64,000 bases of DNA. It comes from Artemisia argyi. Lineage: Eukaryota; Streptophyta; Magnoliopsida; Asterales; Asteraceae. Made by a program: the position numbers and the translations under genes. Positions within the stretch are counted from its first letter, which is position 1, and each line of letters opens with the position of its first letter. The stretch spans positions 82,264,060-82,328,059 of the forward strand of contig CM060680.1 of the NCBI GenBank assembly GCA_030686995.1. Reading direction: 5' to 3'. This document shows positions 11,501 through 23,032 of this stretch, piece after piece. The notes below the pieces were generated by a model, which ran no database searches, was not told the origin of the DNA, and was given only the letters and a program-made list of their open reading frames with translations.

Positions 11501-14500
11501 AAACCTAAGTTCGGTGCATTGTAGTCGAAATAATTCCCTCAAAAATTACTCAAGAACACTTTATCTCGATCAGACACAATAGAACTAGGGATTCCGTGTA
11601 ATCGAACTGCCTCTCGTAAAAATGTAGCAGCCACGGTGGCAGCCGTGTATGGATGTTGCACTTGGAATAAAATGGCCATATTTACTTAATCGGTCGACCA
11701 CAACCAAAATGACTCTATGTCCATCAGACCTTTGTAAACCGTCTATGAAATCCATAGATAATTCATCCCAAACTTTGTTCGGCAATTCTAACGGTTGTAA
11801 TAACCCAACAGGTAACAAATTTGAATTACTTATTACGCTGACAAGTGTCGAACTCGGAAACAAACTTAGCTATATCTTGTCTCATTCCTACCCAGTAAAG
11901 TTCAGAAGCCATACGTTGGTACATCTTCAGAATGCCCGAGTGTCCCCCTATTGCACCACCATGAAACTCATTAAAAAGTAGCGGTATCCATTTTGAGGTC
12001 CCGGGCAAGACAATACGACCTTTATAAAATAATTGATTTCCAGTGATAACATAACCATCAGTGTTGACATTATCACTTAGAACTTTTTCCTTAATTAAAT
12101 TCAGTTTAGAATCTTGCATAAGGTCATTCCTCATTTCCTCCCAATTTACAACACTCGGAATTGACATAGCCATGAGTTGTGTGTTTTCTTCCCTCCGAGA
12201 TAACACATCAGCTGCCTTATTTTGATACCAGCCTTATATTGGATGTCAAAGTCGTATCCCATCAGCTTGGTGAGCCATTTTTTGTATTCTTCTGTTATTA
12301 GACGTTGCTCTAATAAATACTTCAAACTGCTTTGATCAGGCGAACGATGAACCCAAAGTTTGACTGTAGTACGCAACCGGCCTACCCCTTTGCATTAGTA
12401 CGGCTCCAATCCCACGACCTGAAGCATCTGTTTCAACAACGAATTCTTTACTAAAGTCCGGTAAAGCCAAGACTGGAACCTGAGTCATCGCAATTTTCAA
12501 AGCTTGAAACGCTTTAGTTGCTTCCTCACCCCAATTAAAACTGTCTTTTTTGAGTCAAGGTTGCCAATTGAACGATAGGATGCCAGTTATAACTATTTAA
12601 CTTTTGGTGCATATATGTTAGCCATATCTTGTAACTATATTAGATAGCAATGGTCTGAGTGAGATGAAGTTAACAAGTTTCACAAGATTGAAGTTAGACT
12701 TTCTTATCTCTTAAGTGGCCCGCCAACCTAGTGAGAGTTTGCTACTGTGCTAGGCATCTTGACGCATTTCATGTGTTAATTTGCGATACATTAAGCAGAG
12801 TGTGCTAGTAATTATAGTTCCTTTATACGGGTAGTTACCAAATATAAAGCCTACTTAGAAAGGTTGGTGCTTGCTTAAATTGAGAGGTTAGATGAACTGT
12901 GCAACTTTTGTTGGGATTTCAAATTGAAATAAAGGAAGCTCTCAAGCTTTCATTTGTTTGGTGAAATGTTGTCTTCCTTACTCGATCATATCTCTTGAGT
13001 CAATAGTTACATATGAAGCTCTATCATGTGGATAGTATGCACAATGTAGTTGATTTGTTTTAATTGATTGATAATGCCTTGGAACTTTATCTCAAACTTG
13101 ACTTAAAATCTTTGCCAGTAACAAGGATTCTGCAGAGCTGTATGCTGTATGATTATCTAGTGGCTCTCAATTGTGTGTATTGTTAATGCTTTTAGATTTA
13201 GCTGATTATCTAGTGGCTCTCAATTGGCATATTTTAGTGCTAATTTTATTTTTTCCTTTTCTCGTGGGAAGGCATGAATGCTACACTGTTAATCAACGTT
13301 TGTATTAAAATGTCAATGATTTTAAGATGCTCGTTTTGTTATATATCTGATAATGTTGTGTCAGCGTACTCTTTTACTGTTATGAGTAGAGTAACCCAAT
13401 GTTCATTTATGCTTATACATGCAAGTCAAATAGAATTGAATTCATTCTACTCCAGGTTTCTATTTATTTCCATGTTAATGACTTGGCGCTTATTTTGTTA
13501 AATTTTTTATCAGTTCTTTAACTGGAGTTGGTAAGATATGGAGCATGCCAGAAGTAAAGATTGTGTCTTCATTAAAGGGGCATACCGAACGAGCTACCGA
13601 TATTACATTTTCTCCAACAAACAACCACATAGCAACTGCTTCTGCTGACCGTACTGCCAGGTTATGGAACACAGAAGGAACTTTGCTTAATACATACAAG
13701 GGTCATTTGGACCGCTTAGCTCGTCTTGCTTTCCATCCATCAGGGAAGTATTTGGGTACGACTAGTTTTGATAAGACATGGAGATTGTGGGATACTGAGA
13801 CTGCTGAAGAGTTGCTTTATCAAGAAGGTCATAGCCGAAGTGTGTATGGTTTGGATTTTCACCCTGATGGCTCACTTGCAGCGTCTTGTGGGCTTGATGC
13901 ATTGGCACGTGTGTGGGACTTGCGGTCCGGAAGAAGCATTCTTGCTTTGGAAGGTCATGTGAAGCCGGTAAGACCTATGTTTTATTTATCTTTATCTAGA
14001 TGTGGAAAAATGAGTGGGTTGGGTAATCGTTCAAAATGGGCTAGGTGTGGATGGGTCCCTTATAGTATGGGTTGAAACAATATTACGGCCCCCTCCCTAA
14101 ATAATTGTCCGCTTTACAAAACACACAGTTTTAGAACTAATTATTAAAGCGTGTATTTAGCAGAATGAAATTTTACCGTTTGACCAATTATTAAGTTCTT
14201 TCTATGATTTTTGTGATAGCAATATTAGTTAGGGGACTTAGGGCAATATGGTATATGTAATTCTTTACACATATTGCACCTATTGTTTTTCTTAAGTGGA
14301 CAAATATTATGGGAGAAACTAAAAACCGTAACCCGGACACTAATATTGGAACTGATGGACTGTCAAACAGTCTAAAATCTCTATCTTTATACAGAGTATA
14401 TAGGCAAAGTTTTTAAAAATTTGTCATGTCATAATTGATGATGTGTTGGCTTTTAAGCTATGATGACGTCATTGTTTATCCGTATATTAAAAATTATAGT

Positions 14501-16188
14501 TATCAATATTTATCATGTTTTTATGAGATTCTAAGCCAACTTAAACTCAATTTCTTTTATACTACTAATTTTTATCATGTTTAGTTGAGATTCCTAAACC
14601 AAACCAAATCCAAACTTATTTTATAACAATATTTTTGTGTTTGAACCAACTCAAATTCAGTTTCTAAAGAATATATTATTAAATTATGTATGTAAATAAC
14701 ATATGATTGTTTATGTGTTTGTTTATTATTTATTTTAAGTATAATAATTATAATTCGGGTAATTTATACTCTTTTCAATATGGCACGGGTTAAAGTGTGA
14801 AATATCTAAAATTGGCTTGATTATAATGTATGATGTGTTCTAACTTAATATAAGAATTTCATGCTTTTAATTTTACATTTTTTACAATTTATTTAAAATA
14901 AGTAAGTGTTCAACTACTAAACTGCTGTTGACTACAAATTTACAAAATTCGTGTATCAAGTAAATTCACTTTGATAACTTGTGTTAAACACGGGGCTATA
15001 AATTAGTATTGTATAAAACAATGTATGAGGTTATATGCTCTATAACATAAACAATGGATGACTTGGTTGACTGGAAAATACCACCCGAAAATACTCGTTT
15101 ATAAGTAAATGGGTCCAATTCTGTATCTCTTATTTTATTATATTTTATTTTTTATTTTTTTATTTTCTTATTATTATTATTATTATTATTGTTATTGTTA
15201 TTGTTATTGTTATTGTTATTATTTTAAAGTTAGCTGATAATCATTTTATGTTACAGGTTTTGGGTATTAGCTTTTCACCAAATGGGTATCATTTAGCAAC
15301 AGGAGGTGAAGATAACACTTGTAGAATATGGGATTTGAGGAAAAAGAGATCGTTGTACACAATTCCTGCACATTCAAATCTTATTTCTCAGATTAAATTT
15401 GAGCCTCAAGAGGGATACTTTTTGGTAACTGCTTCTTATGATATGACCGCTAAGGTATTTCACAACTTCCCTACTCAATCATTTTTTTGGTACTATTAAT
15501 GGATACCTTAGTGTTTTATTGTGTCTATTGTTGGATTTACATCTCAGGTATGGTCAGCAAGAGATTTTAAGCCGGTCAAGGTCCTTTCTGGTCATGAATC
15601 TAAAGTCACATCTGTTGATGTAGTTGCAGGTATGTTCCATAATCTTGAGTCCTTGAGTCTTGACTAACTTTTGCTAGTATTTGCTTTATTTTTTATTTTT
15701 TGTCAATTGTAACCTGAAACGACATGCCAAAACAGGTTTGGAACAGGTTAATTTCTAGTATGGTTTGAAACAGGCATGGGTTAACACATAAACACTTTTT
15801 TGTTCAAAATTTATAGTTTTGGATAAATAAATAATGTGCGTACGAATATGATCTATGTGCAACCTGTTTCTTTTTAGCTAGTTTTTTTATTCGACCCTGT
15901 TGACCCTGCACAACCAACAAAAGATCTATTCATGAGTAAATAGGTTGAAATTACCACACATGTGGTTTAGGTAGTAATCGAAGCGCGGTGGGTGGGTTGC
16001 ACTTACTGCTTACTTATCTTATGGTGAGATTTAATAGATGTAAAAAGAAGAAAAAAAAGGTTTGGAAATTTACTTGTGTTAATGGTTTTGCAGATGGACA
16101 AAGTATCGCGACTGTTTCTCATGACAGGACAATAAAGCTATGGTCCAGCAAAAATGTTGATAAGGAGAAGGATATGGATGTTGATTAA
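8544..16188 (+). CDS. PRP4: U4/U6 snRNP protein PRP4 (LACHESIS type), 5 coding exons
   Basis: Exons 8544-9352, 13514-13967, 15257-15454, 15548-15629 and 16094-16188 join with GT-AG introns into 545 codons plus TAA. Residues 1-75 are Pro/Asn-rich then acidic. About 98-135 match the PRP4/SFM motif ([17 protein letters not shown]). Roughly 250-535 form seven WD40 repeats, visible as KIW, RLW, RLWD, RVWD, RIWD, VWS and KLW strand ends. The family is a core component of the U4/U6 di-snRNP in the nucleus and acts in pre-mRNA splicing; the Arabidopsis homologue is LACHESIS, about the same length. The ATG is the first in frame and opens the conserved N-terminus. Exon 1 ends two bases into Cys270, which exon 2 completes. 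No stop or frameshift is seen, so the gene looks functional despite an intron loaded with transposons. Confidence 0.95.
9931..9950. repeat. SINE target-site duplication, left copy
   Basis: This 20-bp block is repeated without mismatch at 10151-10170 on the other side of the SINE. Confidence 0.9.
9951..10150 (+). mobile_element. Au-like SINE with 20-bp target duplication
   Basis: ACACTAGTTATTGCACTCTT occurs perfectly at 9931-9950 and 10151-10170, a target-site duplication of retroposon length. The insert begins with tRNA-like sequence including the pol III B-box GGTTCGATCC near 9967. The body contains CTCTACC-TTAGG-TAGGGGTATGG and CCTCCCCCATAC segments of the kind known from plant Au SINEs. 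It ends in a T-rich tail. The perfect duplication suggests a fairly recent insertion. Confidence 0.85.
10151..10170. repeat. SINE target-site duplication, right copy
   Basis: It is identical to 9931-9950. Removing 9951-10170 restores the pre-insertion intron. Confidence 0.9.
10240..10620 (-). repeat. Possible 3' LTR remnant of the intron chromovirus
   Basis: The stretch lies just downstream, on the minus strand, of the chromodomain ORF stop. It carries a TATA-like TATAAATA (10519-10526, minus) followed by C-rich sequence, the layout of an LTR promoter. A purine-rich GGGATGGAAGAG lies on the minus strand near 10606-10618 and could be the polypurine tract. The LTR termini could not be fixed. 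Confidence 0.4.
10628..10978 (-). pseudogene. Integrase C-terminal chromodomain of chromovirus
   Basis: A 116-codon frame ends in a typical retroelement chromodomain: [16 protein letters not shown] followed by [10 protein letters not shown]. Chromodomains at the integrase C-terminus bind modified histones and steer integration into heterochromatin in known chromoviruses. Here the copy sits in a gene intron. The wording is close to Reina/Tekay-type chromodomains, but I cannot assign the clade without alignment. The frame upstream is disrupted near 11000, so this is the tail of a broken pol gene. Confidence 0.8.
11249..12560 (-). pseudogene. Chromovirus RNase H-integrase remnant
   Basis: The RNase H start reads [18 protein letters not shown] near 12460. 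About 100 bp are then lost before [13 protein letters not shown], and the frame shifts again after FDIQYKAG. The integrase region shows the HHCC finger ([11 protein letters not shown] and later DTCQRNK). The core aspartates survive in [10 protein letters not shown] and in SDRDK near 11560, and the glutamate survives in [14 protein letters not shown] one-base loss after VFLSNF shifts the frame near 11545. The catalytic residues are still readable but spread over several frames, so no protein can be made. Confidence 0.8.
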
Positions 16189-16800
16189 GTTCCTTCCAAG
16201 TTCTACATTGGCAAGTAATGTAAGTCACAAAATAGACGCACAAACGCATACCTACACATGAGAAAAAAAAGAATGTGCAAAAGTTGCAAGCTAACATTCA
16301 TTATGTTGTTTGACACAATGGTACAATTATCGTGCTATATTTGAATGACTGCTAATAGTAGTTACATCCCTATCAACAGTCATTCGAAATAAGCATAGGT
16401 TTTATTGGTGGTTATTGCTGTTTGTTCTTCAGGTTTTAATTTTCTGGGCAAACCGTTAAATTCACCATCTACTTATTTAGTCATTGCGATTGATTATGCT
16501 CCACAAGGTGCTTCGTGGTCATTGTCATAGGTAGTTTCTTAACATTTGATGCAAACATTTTGACAGAGACACGGAGGATACTACAATTTCAAGACTTTGC
16601 CATTTACTTCTACAAGAGTGCAAAATTTCAATCGTTGATATTCGGGTAAGTGTTTTTGTCAAATGAAGGAGACGTGCAGATTGTAGAAAGTGGAAATGAC
16701 ACCTTTGATGTACTTCTGTAACTTCTAATACTTTGATGAACAAAATTTTGTAGAATCGGACTCGTGGGAATGGTTAGTTCTATTTAAAATGTTACCTCGA
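16189..16800 (+). other. PRP4 3' flank, probable 3' UTR
   Basis: Non-coding DNA follows the PRP4 stop directly. It is T-rich with AATAA-type sequences, for example near 16387. The exact polyadenylation site cannot be read from the sequence. No ORF of interest is seen. Confidence 0.4.
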
Positions 16801-17666
16801 GGAGTTGATGGTAGCTAATATGTATTCTTTGGTTTAAATCCCCAAAGGAAGTTTTAGTGATTGGTATAATGGCAGAGTCTTAGGGCAACTGATTAGGTTC
16901 TACTGTTCTATGGGCTATTGGTAATTGGTTTCAACATACATTCTGTAGTGTTTCTAACATTGCTGTCGTGTTTAGTTTCTTGACATGGTTTGATTCTCTT
17001 TTTCTGTTTGAGTAAACTGTAAAATGTTGAGGGCGGTGGAATTGGTGCATGATGGTGGTAAGGGAATGTGGGATATTGTACGAGTCGAAATATAATTTCA
17101 AATATCTCCTTATCTTTTGAGCCTTTTACGGGTTTACCTGTCAATTCTCTGATTTTGACACATCAAGAAATTATTTGTCGAAAGAACAAAACAAGTAACG
17201 TGTTGAGCTTTATGCTTTCTTTCTTCAGCAAAGCGTATGAACTAAATATTGTATAAAAAGGCTGGTGGACTTCAAAATATTTATGCTTTTTACTGTAACT
17301 AGCATTTCATACGCTTAAAAAGAGTTAAAAATAAATATTACACGCCTAAAAAACGTATGAAGCGCACAGAAGATGTTAAAAAGCGGTATGAAATATATGT
17401 TGTACCTTAGCTGAGCTTTATGATAAGCTGGTGGATTTCGAAATGCAAGTTAAAAAGCGCACAAAAGATGTTGCACCAGCGATTCAAACAGTGAACTATA
17501 CGAGTCACCAAGTCACAAAACCAAATACTAGCCCCGGTCAAAATACCAAAAATTCATCTATATCAGATTTGGTTTATTTTATAGGTGCATCTAAAACGTA
17601 AGATTGTATTCTCAACCTTCTCATTTAATTTTATTTATCATATTATCATAACTCCTGTTACACGTG
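16801..17666. other. Intergenic, nothing recognised
   Basis: AT-rich sequence with no plausible gene. Short related phrases containing AAAAAGCG and GTATGAA recur between 17220 and 17470, possibly remains of a small repeat. Confidence 0.4.
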
Positions 17667-18420
17667 CATACTCCATGAATGTCTCAACCAACTCCTAATC
17701 CACCAACAATATAAAGTTATAAACCCTAGTTACATTTTAAAAAATTGCTCAACCCATCAAATTGACGTGCCTCTCTCTGCATCTCTTATACTTGAATTTA
17801 TTATTATTATTTTTTGTTTTGTTTTGTTTTGTAAATATGGTTCTAACTTGAAAGTTATTTGTAAACATGGGTTAGTTAAAATCATTTTGTAGAAATGGTT
17901 AGTAATCATTTTTACATATTCATGTCAACTACCCAATTAATTACCATCATCTCTTTTATCCATAGATTCAAACCAACGTATATGTTATTTTTCATTCATC
18001 CAATCCTTTAGGTTTATCTTTCATAAAAAAGAGGGTAATAAATAGGTCCTCATGTTGTTGTAGATGTATAAAAAAAAAACCTTAATTTTTTATATGGTTG
18101 TAATTCATATTCTTCATGGCATAATTTGCTTCATACTCCATGAATGTGTCAACCAACACCTAATCCATCAACAATATAAAGTTATAAACCTTAGTTACAT
18201 TTTAAAAATTGCTCAACCCATCAAACTGACGTGCCTCTCCCTACATCTCCTAATACTCGGGTTTACTTTATTTTATTTTATTTTTTTATTATTATTATTT
18301 TTTTTAAATATGGTTCTAACTTTAAAGTTGTTTGTAAACAAGGGTTAGTTAAAAATCATTTGTAGAATTGGTTATTAACTTAGTATACTCTCGGGACCAC
18401 TTTTCACTTGATTTATAAAT

Positions 18421-18421
<1 letters not shown>

Positions 18422-18488
<67 letters not shown>
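18422..18488. repeat. (CT)n microsatellite
   Basis: About 33 CT units in unit 2 of the tandem duplication, absent from unit 1. Confidence 0.95.
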
Positions 18489-18492
<4 letters not shown>

Positions 18493-18578
18493 TTTTATTT
18501 TATTTTTACTTATTTATTTTCTCAATGTTAGTAGCTTACATTCTTTGCATACATTTGTGTAAAGCATGCGTTTATTAC

Positions 18579-18579
<1 letters not shown>

Positions 18580-18610
<31 letters not shown>
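18580..18610. repeat. Poly-A tract
   Basis: A run of 31 adenines within unit 2 of the tandem duplication, possibly the tail of a small retroposon. Confidence 0.9.
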
Positions 18611-18615
<5 letters not shown>

Positions 18616-18852
18616 TTACAGGTATAATTTTTACATATTCATGTCAACTACTTAATTAATTACCATCATCTCTTTTATCCATGATTCAAACTAATGTATA
18701 TGTTATTTTTCATTCATCCAATCCTTTAGGTTTATTTTTCGTAAAAAAGAGTAATAAATAGGTCCGCATGTTGTTGTAGATGTATATAAAAAAAACCTTA
18801 ATTTTTTATATGGTTGTAATTCATATTCTTCGTGGCATAATTTGCTTCATAT

Positions 18853-19700
18853 ATCAAGGTTAAAGATTTATTCGATCAGGTAATTTCAAAAATATATCCC
18901 AATCAAGGATTGTTTTTAACTTTTAGAAGTTTTCATTTTGCTTACTATTTATGTTATGTAACTAATGAATAAACTACAAAAATATATAATTTTGTAAAGA
19001 AGAAAAAAGCAAAAATAATATTAGAGTAAGCACAAAACTATAAATTATGTAAGTATAATTTAAGAAGAGGGGAATGTAACTTTTACAAAAGATGCTAAAG
19101 AAACTTGATGTTGGGTGTGTGTTAAATAAAAAATTGTAAATGTGAGAATAGAACCGTTGATCATATTTGTAGAAGTGAATGGCCTTAATCATCTTGGCGA
19201 GGCCTTCAATTGTGTGTTAGTTTTCTTACTTTTACTTTATATTAAATAATGCATAGAAAAAATATTGAAAAACTCTTGTGAATAGTGAAAATGGGTGCAT
19301 GATTGTATATATTTGTAAGACCAAATTCTCTAAAAGGGACAAAAACTTAGGTTGTGGTCACCATATGGTACAAAAAATCACCTTTTCCTTAAATGGTCAT
19401 GTGCGAATGTGCGACTCCACTATTTTATTGACACGTGTCCAGACACGCAGACAAGAAGTATATTTCCAATCATTTGAAAATACAATCACTATCAAGGTGG
19501 TACTTTATGCTGTTTGACATTTATAAACAAATGTGCGAACGAAAAATGTGCGAATGTGCGAACGGCGACTACCCCATGTGATACTTTATTGGGAAGGAAT
19601 AAACAATATTACTTATCAAGGAATAAAATCTACTTGTTCTTACTTTATTGGGAAGAAACAAACCTACTTTTTGTAACTTTAATTTGAATTAATTTATTTT

Positions 19701-19749
<49 letters not shown>

Positions 19750-19907
19750 GTTATTAATTTTTTTATTATAATAATAATAAATATATTGAAACATAAATTT
19801 TTTTACACAAAGTTGGATGAGAGTCTAGACACAAGCTGTGCTCCCACTCTTTTCTGAATACAGAAGCTTACTCTATGAAAGATAAAAGCACAACTCTTAG
19901 CATTATT
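18853..19907. other. Intergenic, nothing recognised
   Basis: AT-rich DNA with a (TTA)n microsatellite at about 19707-19749. A few GTGCGAA words cluster at 19400-19565. No gene was found. Confidence 0.5.
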
Positions 19908-20428
19908 CTAGTGGCTAATAGAAATAGACTTAATACGTGTGAGTGTGTCCAGAGCCTCTGTATCGAACTCCCCGAATGTAGAAAAAGCAAATGGTATGAA
20001 CTTGTATCCGTTGTCCTCACATTTGGACACATATTTATTCTTTTTCTTCTCCACGACGTTATGCAAAGCTACTCCAGGAGCCCATGAAGTCGTCCCCTCA
20101 CTAACGAAAGGAGATATTCCAGTCGCATCCAAACACGCATCTTTACCTTGGAGCCAATTAAATAATAATAGATCTGCCGGTCGTAGCTCTTTCCCATCCT
20201 CAGAAAGGAACCCATAGGAGCCTCCTTACGCACCATAATCCCAACCTTGGAACATATATCAACAAGAATATCACACACCAGATTGTGTCTGAACTTCACA
20301 CCTACTTCACTAGAACAGTGAACTGCATGATCGTTGTTTAGTCTTAATTTGCAAGTTGATACATTAAATGTTGCCACATTGTCATATATTGAAAATGAAA
20401 CCGAAAAGAAAGGGCTATTGATTGTCAT
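19908..20428 (-). pseudogene. Transposon-associated ORF fragment with nuclease-like pattern
   Basis: Two minus frames join by a frameshift near 20130. The first gives VRKEAPMGSFL, the second DATGISPF, SWAPGVAL, then KKKNKYVSKCEDNGYKFIPF and FSTFGEFDTEAL. This order resembles a C-terminal segment I recall from repetitive plant reverse-transcriptase-type ORFs, with an E...D pattern reminiscent of PD-(D/E)XK nucleases. It is short, frameshifted and lacks neighbours of its own class. I am fairly sure it is transposon debris but not of its family. Confidence 0.5.
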
Positions 20429-20792
20429 GGAATATGAAACCTAACCTAATGATACATTTAATGTTGCCACATTGTCATCCATGCATCTTTTCGGTATCAT
20501 TGTTCAGTTATAATTAGCGAGTTGGAAATAATCCATTGGGTTGTTGATTGTCTCGCTATTTGTTGAATCTTTAGTAGGGTGAAATCGGGGAACCGTTGAA
20601 TATCCTACGGGTGTTCAACACAAACTAAGCATAACTAATCTAGTCGTGTGATAAAGGGCTGGATTGTTCCCCGTTACAAACTTATTCACGATCCAAAAGA
20701 AGAACTAAGATGATAGGAGGTTCCTCACAACCGCCGGTGGGGAAAGAATCTAATTGACGTTTCAGTGTCCATTGTTAACGTAATTATACCAT

Positions 20793-21470
20793 ATGGAGGT
20801 GCTTCTTGGAATTCATGGAGTCTGGGATGCAATCGACCCGGGGTTAGACGATGCCAAGAAGAACAATATTGTTAAATGTTTATTGTAATCGATACCAGAA
20901 GACCTAGTTCTTCAAATCGGTAATCTGAAAACCAGGAAGGAGATTTGGGAAGCAATAAAAACACTTGATCGCGTAAAAGAAGCTAGACTTTAAACCCTGA
21001 TTACGGATTTCGAGAATCTGAAGATGTCAAGTAACGTTACCATAGACACGTATTCCGTAAAACTATCAGGTATTGCTTCAAAATCAACCACGCTTGGAGA
21101 AGTCATGTCGAAACACAAGCGGGTAAAGAAGTGTCTCACAAGTCTTCCTAGACAGTTTGTCCATATCGTAGTAGCACTAGAACATGTTTTAGACCTTAAA
21201 ACCACGGGGTTTAAGGATGTGGTTGGAAGATTGAAAGCATATAAAGGAATGAAAGAAGAAGAAAAAGCAAACGACGCTTACAAATTGCTTTATGCTAGGG
21301 CTGAAAATTCCAACAAGAATAATGACTCAAGCGGAGGAAGAGGACATGCTTTGTACTCTATAGAGGTCGTGGTCTTGGTAGGGGCAACAATCAAAACCAA
21401 ATTCAACGTGACTCCTCGGAAAATTGTGAAGATAATAAGCAAAAGGGTAAAAAAAAAAAAAAAAGAACAA
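20793..21470 (+). pseudogene. Copia gag (UBN2-like) fragment
   Basis: From an ATG at 20793 the plus strand encodes gag-like sequence: LLGIHGVWDAIDPGLDDAKKNN, then IPEDLVLQIGNLKTRKEIWEAI, DFENLKMSSNVTIDTY, LTSLPRQFVHIV and FKDVVGRLKAYKG. Stops interrupt it near 20886 and 20990, and the last 178 codons remain open from 21024 to 21560. It follows the order of the gag capsid region of Ty1/copia elements. The zinc knuckle and pol are absent, and the frame runs out in a poly-A stretch near 21450. No LTRs were found. Confidence 0.75.
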
Positions 21471-21779
21471 CGTGACCTCTCACATATAAAGTGTTACACA
21501 ATATACATTATATATAAATTAGTACCTCCTAAAATAAAAATTAAATATTTGAAGTTTTAGTAAACTATTTTCTTTTAACTGGTCTGTAATAGGTGCTACA
21601 CAATATACCAAACTGTAATACGACATTGCTATACTGCATACTATTAGACTGTGTTAAGTTATACTGTTTTTCTTTTCCATGCTTAACAGTGGTAACAGTT
21701 AGTTATGATTCCCAAAACTTCCCTTCTATCGTTGAAATTTTCTTCCTCATGGTATAGTTTTAGTCTGTGACCGTTGACT

Positions 21780-22890
21780 ATAAACTTTTATCGTCAAGTC
21801 CATACAGTTCAACATATCCGGTTGTATAATTTTGAATTTTGATTGGAACAGAAGGACTTTGTCCCATTTCTTGAATTCTTTTCTTATTTTTAATTTTGTA
21901 TCATGCCAAACTTTTGTTCTAGCTTTATAAAGATGAGAGTATTCATAAGCATGAAAGCGTAATTCGTTTAATTCATGAAGTTAAAACATACGTTTTTCAC
22001 CTGCTGCAATTAAATCTAAATTACAGCTTTTAAGTGCCCAGTATGCACGGTGTTCAATTTCAAAAGGTATGTGGCATGCTTTACCGTATATTAGCTTGTA
22101 TGAAGTTGTTCCAGTTGGTGTTTTGTAAGGAGTCCTAAAAGCCCATAGAGCATCGTCAAGTTTCCTCAACCAAACAACAGGGTTGTCCTTCACTGTTTTT
22201 TCAAGTGTTCTTTTAAGAGCTCTATTAGTATCTTGGACTTGACCACTCATTTGAGGGTGATAGGATGTAGAGAATCGATGGTTGACTCCATATCTTTTCA
22301 TAGCTTTTTCCATCATTTTATTGCAGAAATGAGTTCCTCTGTCGATTATAAGAGCTTTTGGCATACCAAAACGACAAAATAGTTTTTTTAGAAATGTTAT
22401 AACAATTTTGGCATCGTTTGTTTGGAGAGCTTGCCCACTTTGAGACATAGTCGACAACGACTAGGACGTATTCAAATTTTGATGATTTAGGAAAAGGTCC
22501 CATAAAATCTATACCCCAGATGTCAAAAATTCCATATACTTGAATGTAGTTCATGGGCATTTCATCCCTTTTAGAAATATTTCTAGTTTTCTGACATGCT
22601 TCGCAAAGGCGAACTAGAGTATGAGCTTCTTTTAGTATTGTTGGCTAATAGAATCCTGATTCAAATACTTTTTTAGTAGCAGTGGTAGCACCATAATGTC
22701 CACCGGTAGGTCCATGGTGACATTTATCAAGAATGTGACAAGTTTCAGTTCCAGCTACACATCCACGGATTATCCGATCAAGACATATTTTGAATAGGTA
22801 TGGTTCATCCCAAAAATATTTCTTTAAGTCTGAAAATAATTTATTTTTCTCTTGGTGAGTCATTCCCTTAGGTAATACATTCCCCGCCAA
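21780..22890 (-). pseudogene. Athila-like integrase
   Basis: The zinc-finger part (CHILDKCHHGPTGGHYGA) lies near 22740 and the core near 22560-22000. [13 protein letters not shown] gives the first aspartate and [13 protein letters not shown] the second. The third motif reads SGQVQDTNRALKR, where the family usually has SGQVE, so the catalytic glutamate is replaced. GKACHIPFEIEHRAYWALK follows, then the C-terminal KVWHD and KVLLF segment, which runs on past stops to about 21780. At least two frame changes occur. The copy is inactive. Confidence 0.8.
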
Positions 22891-23032
22891 ATAGTTTGCA
22901 AGCTCCGCGAACCAAGGCGTTTCTGGAGAACTAATTGCATTAGGAGTTTCGTTGGGAAAGTTGTCATCTATTTCAATTTATATTTCTTCGTCTTCTTTTT
23001 CTATACGAGACAAATGATCGGCTGCTACGTTC

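Larger units (their letters stand above)
10628..12560 (-). mobile_element. Decayed chromovirus (Ty3/gypsy) inside PRP4 intron 1
   Basis: The minus strand shows, in order, RNase H (from about 12560), the integrase zinc finger, the integrase core and a C-terminal chromodomain, which is the gene order of plant chromoviruses. The gag, protease and most of RT are missing. Internal deletions and frameshifts show that it is dead. It is antisense to PRP4. Confidence 0.85.
9353..13513 (+). other. PRP4 first coding intron (4.16 kb)
   Basis: The donor is ATG|GTATGT and the acceptor TTATCAG|TTC. The two flanking exons restore the WD40 frame exactly, which fixes both sites. The intron holds a SINE (9951-10150), an antisense chromovirus remnant (about 10240-12560) and otherwise no recognisable gene. 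Stretches 9353-9930 and 12561-13513 appear to be ordinary intron sequence. Confidence 0.85.
17667..18852. repeat. Imperfect tandem duplication (unit about 465 bp)
   Basis: Unit 1 (17667-18131) and unit 2 (18132-18852) start with CATACTCCATGAATG and end near GGCATAATTTGCTTCATA. Long matching segments include CATCCAATCCTTTAGGTTTA and ATATGGTTGTAATTCATATT. Unit 2 is longer because it gained a CT microsatellite and a poly-A run. No coding potential is seen. Confidence 0.85.

Noticed and set aside
18408..18659. ORF with Ser-Leu repeats
   Set aside because: It reads through the CT microsatellite and poly-A run.
21687..21697. CAGTGGTAAC word outside the chimeric element
   Set aside because: A single isolated occurrence, consistent with chance; not part of the dispersed set.
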